This document shows, in pieces, positions 26,528 through 33,409 of a stretch of 64,000 nucleotides of DNA. A program made the translations under genes and the position numbers. The DNA lies in assembly GCA_029246705.1 (NCBI GenBank), contig JAQWMQ010000039.1:16274-80273 (forward strand), in the 5' to 3' direction. Under the pieces are notes generated by a model that did not search any database, was not told where the DNA came from, and saw only the letters and a program-made list of their open reading frames with translations. Source of the stretch: Phycisphaerales bacterium (GTDB lineage Bacteria; Planctomycetota; Phycisphaerae; Phycisphaerales; SM1A02). The first letter of the stretch is position 1, and every line of letters starts with the position of its first letter.

Positions 26528-27939
26528 ACGAGCAGGATCTCCAGTCCACGATCGGTGACTCGAACATCTTCCACCCGGACTTCATGGGTGGTTCCGTCGA
26601 TTCCGCGGCATCCGCCACGGTCACCGGGCTGCTGAACTCATACGTTCCGATCTTCATCGTGGCCTTCATCGTCACGATCCTCGTCACGCCCTTCGTCAGG
26701 ATGCTGGCCGTGAAGGGTGGGGTGGTCGATGCCCCGGATCAGCAGCGCAAGCTGCACAAGTTCCCCGTCGCCTACCTCGGCGGACTTGCCGTGATGATCG
26801 GGATCAGTGCCGGACTCGTCTACTCCTACATCATGATCGCGGATGTTCCCGTCGAATACGACCTGGTGCCCTTCGGGGTCCTGCTGGGGATGTTCGCCAT
26901 CGGTATCACCGGTTTCATGGATGACGTCTGGCACTGGGATCCGAGACTGAAGATCGCAGGTCAGCTCGTTGCGGCAGCAGGGCTTGCCATTTCCGATGTC
27001 GGCGTCCAGGTGGCGACCACCATCCTCTGGCCGATCCTCGGTGCCCAGGACACCGTTCTCTTCACCGTCATGGAGTATCCACTGGTCTCGGGGGAGATCT
27101 ACTACTGGACCGGGACTTTCCTGATCGCCGTCTTCGTCGTCGGAGGCTGCAACGCGGCCAACCTGCTGGACGGTCTCGACGGGCTGCTGACCGGATCCAC
27201 CGCGATCATGGCGCTGGGTTTCCTGGCGATATCGATCCTCATGGCCGTCGATGATTCACTGGTGACCGAGTCCAGCACCCTGTCCGGTGCGCGGATCGTG
27301 GTCTGCCTGGCCCTGCTGGGGGCGGTGCTCGGTTTCCTGCCGTACAACTTCAATCCGGCCGCGATCTTCCTTGGCGACTGTGGAAGCCTGCTGCTGGGTT
27401 ACATGTGCGTGGTGATCATCCTCATGTTCGGCGAGACCGGGCAGACCCACCTGGTCATCGCGGGCCTGATCATCTTCTCCTTGCCGATCATGGACACCCT
27501 GCTTGCGATCATTCGTCGCAAGCTCTCGGGAATGTCGATGTCGGAAGCCGACAACGGGCACATTCACCACATGATGCTTCGCGGCCTGGGTACGGTGAAG
27601 CTGGCCGTCTTCGCCCTCTATGGGCTCACCTTGCTGTTCACGCTGGCCGGGGTCACCCTCGCGGCGATCTATCTTGCCGGGGTCATCCAGGGTCGCTTCG
27701 TCTACGCGACCTTCGTGGTTCTGTTCAGCTTCATCGTGGCCATTGCGATCAAGACCGCACGCAGGAAGCAGTGGGACACCATCACTTCGACCGAGGACCC
27801 CGAGTCGGAGTCGGATTCCGACTCGGACTCGCAACTGACCCCGCAGCTCACCGCCCGGCCCGCCATGACCAGTGCGCTCGAGGCCACGGCGCTCCCGGCC
27901 GATCCGCCGGTCACCAAGTCCGACCACGCCGAAGCTTGA
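26524..27939 (+). CDS. WecA/TagO-like undecaprenyl-phosphate sugar-1-phosphate transferase
   Basis: A 471-residue polytopic membrane enzyme of the MraY/WecA (PNPT) family with about 11 helices. Signatures are GFMDDVWHWDPRLK (near 130; Mg-binding Asp pair), NAANLLDGLDGLL (near 210), FLGDCGSLLLGY and the cytoplasmic loop HIHHMMLRGLG (near 346), which mark the WecA rather than the MraY branch. It loads a sugar phosphate, often GlcNAc-1-P, onto the lipid carrier to start EPS or O-antigen units. About 50 N-terminal residues precede the first helix, longer than usual. The cytoplasmic tail has an acidic repeat ESESDSDSDS. It closes the EPS operon, overlapping the epimerase gene by 4 nt and facing ftsI convergently. 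Confidence 0.88.
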   Translation: MNEQDLQSTIGDSNIFHPDFMGGSVDSAASATVTGLLNSYVPIFIVAFIVTILVTPFVRMLAVKGGVVDAPDQQRKLHKFPVAYLGGLAVMIGISAGLVYSYIMIADVPVEYDLVPFGVLLGMFAIGITGFMDDVWHWDPRLKIAGQLVAAAGLAISDVGVQVATTILWPILGAQDTVLFTVMEYPLVSGEIYYWTGTFLIAVFVVGGCNAANLLDGLDGLLTGSTAIMALGFLAISILMAVDDSLVTESSTLSGARIVVCLALLGAVLGFLPYNFNPAAIFLGDCGSLLLGYMCVVIILMFGETGQTHLVIAGLIIFSLPIMDTLLAIIRRKLSGMSMSEADNGHIHHMMLRGLGTVKLAVFALYGLTLLFTLAGVTLAAIYLAGVIQGRFVYATFVVLFSFIVAIAIKTARRKQWDTITSTEDPESESDSDSDSQLTPQLTARPAMTSALEATALPADPPVTKSDHAEA

Positions 27940-27951
27940 ATCACTTGTCGT

Positions 27952-29934
27952 TCATTCGCCGCCGGGGTGAAGCGGAAGGGTGCCGAGGCTCGCACGGTGT
28001 TCAGCGCCTTCGACCACCAGGTCGGGCTTGACCCCGAGGTGCATCAGTGCCGCGTCGACCACCTGCTTCACCACCGGGCCGGCCACCTGTCCGCCGTAGT
28101 GATTCTTCTTGGGATCATCGATCACGCAGTACACCACGATCCGGGGATCCTGGAACGGAGCTCCCGCGATCACGTTCGAGGTGTATCGATCCTTGAAGTA
28201 TCCGCCCTTGGGATTCGGCAGATCCGCGGTTCCCGACTTGCCGAACATCGAATACCGATCCGAACGGCCGTAGTTCTTCAGGGTTCCGCGAAGAACCACC
28301 TGCCTGAGTGCGTTCTTGGTTCGCCGTGCGATCTCGGGATTCAGGGCTCGAGTCTTCAGCAGGTGCGGTCCAAGGTCGATGCCGCCCTTGTTCGCCACGT
28401 CGGAATGTCCGGAGATCCTGAGCTGGGGCATCATCCCCTCGCAACAGAAGGCACTGAAGGCACGAACCATCTGCAGCGTGGTCACCGCGACTTCGTGACC
28501 GAATGAAACCGAGATCGTGGTGTTGGCGAACGACCAGTTCTCGAGTGATGTGATCTGTCCCGGGTGCTCGGCCGCACCGGCAAGACCGCAGTTGGTCCTC
28601 GAACCGAAACCAAACCGCTTGACGATCGATCGCATCTCCTGGTTGGACAGCTTGCGAACCATCTCCGCCATGCCGGTGTTCAGGCTCTTGATGAGAATGG
28701 TGTCGATCTTCTTGATCGGACCGCGGTAGGCATTGATGCCGGCATCCTTGACCGTCGTTCGGCGTCCCTTGATCCTGACGGCTTCGACGTTGATCCGTTT
28801 CAGGTCGACGGAGTGCCTGGTCCCGACACCTGCTTCAAGGGCTCCGGACCAGATGAACGGCTTGAAGGTCGACCCAGGCTCGAAGGCATCGATCATGTTT
28901 CGATCCCTGCCCAGTTTCGGCTCCACGCGCCTCATGGGATCGTCGAGGATCACCTCCTCGACATCGGGGCGTCTGTTCAGGATGTCGACCATCGCGAGAA
29001 TGTCACCATTGGAAGGATCGATCACCACACACCGACCACCGCCTGCGTTCTGCACCTCGATCTGTGCCCTGAGTGCCTCTTCGGCCATCAGCTGGATCTG
29101 TGCATCGATGGTGAGGGTGAAATCCGTCCCGTGACGACCTCTTTCGTAGCTGCCCATGGGAATCGAGATCACGGTCCCGCGCGAAGTCCGCCGGGTCTTC
29201 AGCTCGCCCCGCACCGACTGCAGATTCTCCTCGCGTCGCTGCTCGATGCCTGAACCGCCCACTCCGTTGTCACGACACTTGCCGACGATCATCTGGAGGC
29301 TTTCGGGGCCGTAGTATCGTCGTTCGGTTCGCTTCTCCAGGAGCAGGCCGATGTTGCGTCCATCGAGCCAGGAGCGAATGGCATCGACCTGCCACTCCTT
29401 GAGCAGCTTCTCAAGCACCACGTACTGCTTGGTGGCGGGAGCATCGATCAGGCGTCTGGTCAGCTCGCGCTTGGGAATACCGATGAGGTCGTCCAGCTTT
29501 GCCGTGATCGTTCTCAGCTTGTGGACTCGAAGCTGTTCCTGGGCCAGGCCCAGCGGTCCGGCGAGCAATGTCAGCTTCTGATCGATGACGAGGTCGAGAT
29601 CCGGCCGGGCTCCGATTTCGCCCGCTTCCTCGCCGACCATCTTGCGATAGCCATGGGAACAGAAGTACGAGGGATCCAGTGCAAGGCGCCAGCAGGGGCT
29701 GTCGATCGCCAATGTCCGACCGTTTCGATCGGTGATCTCGCCTCTGAACCGTGGTTCGTAGTTGACCCTCTGCTCCGCACCGCTTCGATCCCCGAGTTGC
29801 ACGGGTGGATCGACCTTGAGCCAGGCCACCTTGAAGAGCGTGGCGGCGATCCCGATCGCGATCAAGCCGACGCTCAAGCGACCCCAACGGGCGGTGCTGT
29901 TGATGATGGACTGGTTTCTGTTCTCGAAGGTCAT
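27952..29934 (-). CDS. ftsI: Penicillin-binding protein 3, division transpeptidase
   Basis: A 660-residue class B penicillin-binding protein. One membrane helix lies at about 18-40, a PBP dimerisation region spans about 60-260, and a transpeptidase domain follows with the active-site motifs STFK (Ser355), SLN (417-419) and KSGT (566-569). It cross-links septal peptidoglycan. Its presence shows this organism keeps peptidoglycan-based division, unlike many Planctomycetia. The start at 29934 overlaps the ftsL-like stop (ATGA) and has GGGCGG just upstream; a longer frame to 30033 would add 33 Arg-rich residues and overlap the upstream gene. The usual downstream murE/mraY genes of a dcw cluster are absent; the convergent EPS operon follows after 12 nt. 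Confidence 0.92.
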   Translation of the reverse strand: MTFENRNQSIINSTARWGRLSVGLIAIGIAATLFKVAWLKVDPPVQLGDRSGAEQRVNYEPRFRGEITDRNGRTLAIDSPCWRLALDPSYFCSHGYRKMVGEEAGEIGARPDLDLVIDQKLTLLAGPLGLAQEQLRVHKLRTITAKLDDLIGIPKRELTRRLIDAPATKQYVVLEKLLKEWQVDAIRSWLDGRNIGLLLEKRTERRYYGPESLQMIVGKCRDNGVGGSGIEQRREENLQSVRGELKTRRTSRGTVISIPMGSYERGRHGTDFTLTIDAQIQLMAEEALRAQIEVQNAGGGRCVVIDPSNGDILAMVDILNRRPDVEEVILDDPMRRVEPKLGRDRNMIDAFEPGSTFKPFIWSGALEAGVGTRHSVDLKRINVEAVRIKGRRTTVKDAGINAYRGPIKKIDTILIKSLNTGMAEMVRKLSNQEMRSIVKRFGFGSRTNCGLAGAAEHPGQITSLENWSFANTTISVSFGHEVAVTTLQMVRAFSAFCCEGMMPQLRISGHSDVANKGGIDLGPHLLKTRALNPEIARRTKNALRQVVLRGTLKNYGRSDRYSMFGKSGTADLPNPKGGYFKDRYTSNVIAGAPFQDPRIVVYCVIDDPKKNHYGGQVAGPVVKQVVDAALMHLGVKPDLVVEGAEHRASLGTLPLHPGGE

Positions 29935-30251
29935 CCGCCCAGCTCCATGCCCGGGTCGACGAACGTGGTCTTCTCGACCTCGAGGCCTTCGAGTTGATCG
30001 AAGAGCTGGGTTCGATCGCCGATCGATTTCCATTGCTCACTCAATCCGTTCTTCATCGCTTCCAGCTCGGCCGGCTTGGTGGCCTCGGTCACCCGCACCT
30101 TGCGCTCCTGTATCGCACGTTGGAGCTGCTGGATTTCCGCGTGCAGGCGCACCGTCTCGCCCACGATCTCGTAGCGGCGTTGACGATTGACCAGCAGCAA
30201 GGCCGCAAGCAGGCCGAGTCCGAGGATCAACATCGTCAGTTTGGCGAACAT
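29931..30251 (-). CDS. FtsL-like bitopic division protein
   Basis: A 106-residue protein with an N-terminal membrane helix (about 5-22) and a short basic hinge, then a helical, coiled-coil-like segment (about 30-90). This matches FtsL in size, topology and position between rsmH and ftsI. FtsL recruits and activates FtsWI at the septum. Primary sequence in this family is poorly conserved, so the call rests mainly on gene order and topology. The stop overlaps the ftsI start by 4 nt, so the two are translationally coupled. A LysM gene lies 49 nt upstream, where rsmH would normally be the direct neighbour. Confidence 0.7.
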   Translation of the reverse strand: MFAKLTMLILGLGLLAALLLVNRQRRYEIVGETVRLHAEIQQLQRAIQERKVRVTEATKPAELEAMKNGLSEQWKSIGDRTQLFDQLEGLEVEKTTFVDPGMELGG

Positions 30252-30300
30252 GGTTCGGCGTTGAACCTCTCCTGGTCCGAACGAGTCTGCTTCAAGCGGA

Positions 30301-31026
30301 TCAGTTGCTCGTTACCGGGAGGTTCAGGACCATGCCGGGCTTCAGGCGATCTGCATTGGGAAGAGTGGCACGGTTGGCGTCATGGAGTTTCGGCCACTTG
30401 CTTCCGTCTCCGAGTTCCCTGCGTGCGATGTCACTGAGCGTCTCGCCTTCCCTCACCACCGTGGTTCGGGCTCGGGGCGTTCGCCGGGTGGTTTCCAGGG
30501 TTCGCGTGGACCCGCTTGATGCGACCATCCTTTCTCGATTCGGGATGGTCAGGCGAGTTCCGATCTGGAGTGCATCCGCGTTGATGTCGGGGTTGTGTCG
30601 CTCGATCAGCACCCACTTCTTCGGATCACCGAAGTGCTCCTTCGCGATGCTGCTCAGGCTTTCACCTGACTTCACGTAGTGAAAACGCATGGTGGTCTCG
30701 ACCCTCGGGCTTCCACTGGATCTGGAAGCATCGCGTGCCGCTCCACCCAGCACGATCTGACCGGAAGTCTCCCTCGTGCGGGGGGGCGGTGGTGGCGAAC
30801 TCAAGGTGGCGATGCGCTCGGGCTGGGTCGGTGCTGGCTCGGTCTGGACTGGCTGGGTGTCGGCGAACTGGAGGATTTCCTGATCAGGAACCCATCTGGG
30901 CTCGACCGCCTGGAGTGGGTCCTCCTCCATCCGCTGTTGGGCGGAGAGGTGGTCGGAAACGAGAATCCCGGCCAGAAGCAACAGGCCGAATCCAATTACC
31001 AGTGCAAGCTTGTTCTCTCGAGTCAT
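30301..31026 (-). CDS. Membrane-anchored protein with two LysM domains
   Basis: A 241-residue protein with an N-terminal membrane anchor or uncleaved signal (about 7-27) and a Pro/Thr-rich linker (about 55-85). Two LysM domains follow: about 113-160 (YVKSGESLSSIAKEHFGDPK) and about 188-237 (VVREGETLSDIARRELGDGS). LysM binds the GlcNAc backbone of peptidoglycan. It lies between rsmH and the ftsL-like gene on one strand, so a role in septal or lateral wall binding during division is likely. An inserted LysM gene at this place is not part of the classical dcw order. Confidence 0.85.
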   Translation of the reverse strand: MTRENKLALVIGFGLLLLAGILVSDHLSAQQRMEEDPLQAVEPRWVPDQEILQFADTQPVQTEPAPTQPERIATLSSPPPPPRTRETSGQIVLGGAARDASRSSGSPRVETTMRFHYVKSGESLSSIAKEHFGDPKKWVLIERHNPDINADALQIGTRLTIPNRERMVASSGSTRTLETTRRTPRARTTVVREGETLSDIARRELGDGSKWPKLHDANRATLPNADRLKPGMVLNLPVTSN

Positions 31027-31065
31027 TCGTCAGCATCCATGCTGTGTCGCCCTCAACGAGGACGC

Positions 31066-32061
31066 CTATTGGACGAGGTTGCCTACCTTGGCACACCTCA
31101 GTTTCGCCGATCTCGCCCGCGGATTGGAGCGAATCTCGGTACGCGTCGGCTTCAAGGGCTTGCGGCTCCGATCCTGGAGCATGCCTTGATCCGCCATTCT
31201 GGCGAAAGCCTGCTTGACTGCACGGTCCTCCAGGCTGTGAAACCCGATGACCACGACCCGTGCGCCGAGGCTGAGCCATCCTGGTGAACCCTTGGCCAGT
31301 TGCTTCGCGGTGCGTTCAACCTCGTCGAGCAGGGCATCAAGAGCACCCAGCTCGTCGTTCACCGCGATCCGCAACGCCTGAAACGTTCGGGTCGCCGGAT
31401 GCACTCTCGCCTCCCGTGCGCGTGGACCGTAGGCCTCACGTACAAGTCGAGCAAGTTGCGCCGTAGTCTGAATCGGTTCTTCGGCCCTTTGAGCGACAAT
31501 TTTCCGGGCAATGCGTTTTGCCGATGGATCCTCGCCAAATCGACGGATCAGATCAGCCAGATCCGGTTCCGAGAGGGTTGCCAGCAGGTCCTCGGCCTTC
31601 AAGGGGGTGCTTGAGTCCAGCCTCATGTCCAGGGGCCCATCGCGCATGAAACTGAAGCCTCGTTCCGCCTGCTCCAATTGGTTGCTGGAGAAGCCCAGGT
31701 CGGCGAGCAAGCCGTCGGCAACGATGTCACGTGACTTCAGCTCGCGGCCCACCGAGGCAAAGGAGCCTTCGATGCCTATGGGCTCCAGCCCGCTCTCGGC
31801 TCGGACGCGATCGGTTGCATACGCGAGGTTCGCCGCATCCAGATCAAAGAGGATCAGCCGGCCCCCTGGTGCGATGCGTCGGCCGATGTCCGCGGCGTGC
31901 CCGCCCCGCCCTGCAGTTGCATCCACGATGGTCTCGCCGGGCTGCGGGTCGAGCTGTTGGAGAACCTCAGCCGACATTACAGGTAAGTGCCCGTGAGGAG
32001 GGGACTTATGGCTTGGCGTGTCCGATTTGCGGAGGGGTTCTGGAGTGTCCTGCGGGGTCAC
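31066..32061 (-). CDS. rsmH: 16S rRNA (cytosine-1402-N4)-methyltransferase
   Basis: A 331-residue SAM-dependent methyltransferase (formerly MraW) that methylates C1402 of 16S rRNA. Motif I is [13 protein letters not shown], followed by [10 protein letters not shown], the family signature GPLDMRLD, and the C-terminal [13 protein letters not shown]. It normally opens the dcw cell-wall/division cluster, and a LysM gene, ftsL-like and ftsI follow here. It starts with GTG overlapping the TGA of sucB (GTGA, 32058-32061), so translation is coupled to the 2-oxoglutarate dehydrogenase operon. The first 25 residues are polar and longer than in E. coli. Confidence 0.95.
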   Translation of the reverse strand: MTPQDTPEPLRKSDTPSHKSPPHGHLPVMSAEVLQQLDPQPGETIVDATAGRGGHAADIGRRIAPGGRLILFDLDAANLAYATDRVRAESGLEPIGIEGSFASVGRELKSRDIVADGLLADLGFSSNQLEQAERGFSFMRDGPLDMRLDSSTPLKAEDLLATLSEPDLADLIRRFGEDPSAKRIARKIVAQRAEEPIQTTAQLARLVREAYGPRAREARVHPATRTFQALRIAVNDELGALDALLDEVERTAKQLAKGSPGWLSLGARVVVIGFHSLEDRAVKQAFARMADQGMLQDRSRKPLKPTRTEIRSNPRARSAKLRCAKVGNLVQ

Positions 32062-33350
32062 ATGTCAAGCATGAGGCGGGTGGGATCCTCGATGCATTCC
32101 TTGATGTGCTTGAGGAAGCCGACGGCCTCGGTGCCGTCGATGATCCGATGGTCGTAACTGAAGGCCAGGTACATCATCGGTCGCAGGACAATCTGTCCGG
32201 GGTGGTCAGGGTCCTCGACGGCCCGTTTCTTGATCCCGTGCATGCCCAGGATGCCCGATTGAGGTGGATTGAGGATCGGGGTCGACATCATCGAGCCATA
32301 GACACCGCCGTTGGAGACGGTGAAGGTGCCGCCGGTCATCTCGTCGACTCCGAGTGCACCTTCTCTGGCTCGCCTGGCAAAGTCGCCGATGGTCCATTCG
32401 AGCTGGGCAAAGCCCATGGATTCCGCATTTCGGATGACCGGAACCACCAACCCTCGGTCGGTGCCGACGGCTACCGCGATATCGCAGTAGTCGTGGTATT
32501 CGATTTCCTTGTCGACGATGTAGGCATTCACCTGGGGGTAGTTCCTGAGCGCCGAGACCGAGGCCTTCAGGAAGAAGCTCATGAAGCCAAGTCGCACCCC
32601 GTGCTTCTTCTCGAAGCCTTCCTTGTGGGCGCTTCGGGTCGCCATCACCGCGGTCATGTCGACCTCGTTGAAGGTGGTCAGCATCGCGGCGTTGTGCTGG
32701 GAAGCGACCAGGCGCTCAGCGACTCGCTGGCGAAGCTTGGTCATGCGTTCACGGCGCACGGTTCTGGATCCGGGGGCGGATGCCGCCGGTGGTGCAGATG
32801 CCGGTGGTGCAGATGCCGCTGGCGCACGGCTGGCTGCTGGAGCCGGTGCGCTTGGTGCTGCGGCGGGAATCGAATCGACTGCGGCCGAGAGGACATCGGC
32901 CTTCATGATCCGTCCGGCAGGTCCGCTTCCTGGAATCGAATCCAGGTTGACACCCTTCTCCTTGGCGAGTTTTCGAGCCATGGTCGAGGCTCGGGCGCTG
33001 GAGGCTTCGGGGGTGTCCTCGGTCGCTGCTTCGGCCTCGGTCTTCGGTGCCTTCGAAGTGGATTTCTTGGTGGTCTTCTTCGACGCAGGCTTTTCGGGAG
33101 CTGCCGGTTGCTTGCTGTCGGTGTCGATCGTGCCCAGCACGGCCCCGACTTCCAGCTCGGTTCCGACCTCGGCACTGGCGTGCAGCACGCCGGCCGCGGG
33201 AGAGCCGACTTCCAGGGTGGCCTTGTCGGATTCGATCTCGCAGATCGCCTCGTCCTGCTCGACCCAGTCACCGTCGTTCTTCAACCAGACACCAACCGTC
33301 ACTTCCGTGACGGATTCACCGGGACTCGGAATGGTGATTTCGACGCTCAT
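32058..33350 (-). CDS. sucB: Dihydrolipoyl succinyltransferase, E2 of 2-oxoglutarate dehydrogenase
   Basis: A 430-residue E2 enzyme. One lipoyl domain (1-75) has the lipoylated Lys43 in [11 protein letters not shown]. An Ala/Lys/Thr-rich linker, a peripheral-subunit-binding domain (about 115-155; [20 protein letters not shown]) and a second Ala/Pro linker follow. The catalytic domain carries His401 and Asp405 in SYDHRIIDG. It transfers succinyl from lipoamide to CoA in the TCA cycle. The second linker contains the repeats PPASAPP and [11 protein letters not shown]. It lies 59 nt after sucA and overlaps rsmH by 4 nt. The E3 gene lpd is not in the window. Confidence 0.95.
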   Translation of the reverse strand: MSVEITIPSPGESVTEVTVGVWLKNDGDWVEQDEAICEIESDKATLEVGSPAAGVLHASAEVGTELEVGAVLGTIDTDSKQPAAPEKPASKKTTKKSTSKAPKTEAEAATEDTPEASSARASTMARKLAKEKGVNLDSIPGSGPAGRIMKADVLSAAVDSIPAAAPSAPAPAASRAPAASAPPASAPPAASAPGSRTVRRERMTKLRQRVAERLVASQHNAAMLTTFNEVDMTAVMATRSAHKEGFEKKHGVRLGFMSFFLKASVSALRNYPQVNAYIVDKEIEYHDYCDIAVAVGTDRGLVVPVIRNAESMGFAQLEWTIGDFARRAREGALGVDEMTGGTFTVSNGGVYGSMMSTPILNPPQSGILGMHGIKKRAVEDPDHPGQIVLRPMMYLAFSYDHRIIDGTEAVGFLKHIKECIEDPTRLMLDM

Positions 33351-33409
33351 GACTCAAACCTGTTTGTACCACCATTCGGCGGGAGCCGCGGTGGTCGGTG
33401 GTTGGATCT

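Noticed and set aside
14571..27939. A PEP-CTERM-like exosortase substrate inside the EPS locus
   Set aside because: No protein in the window ends with a short motif, a hydrophobic helix and a basic tail; the dockerin-tailed proteins end quite differently.
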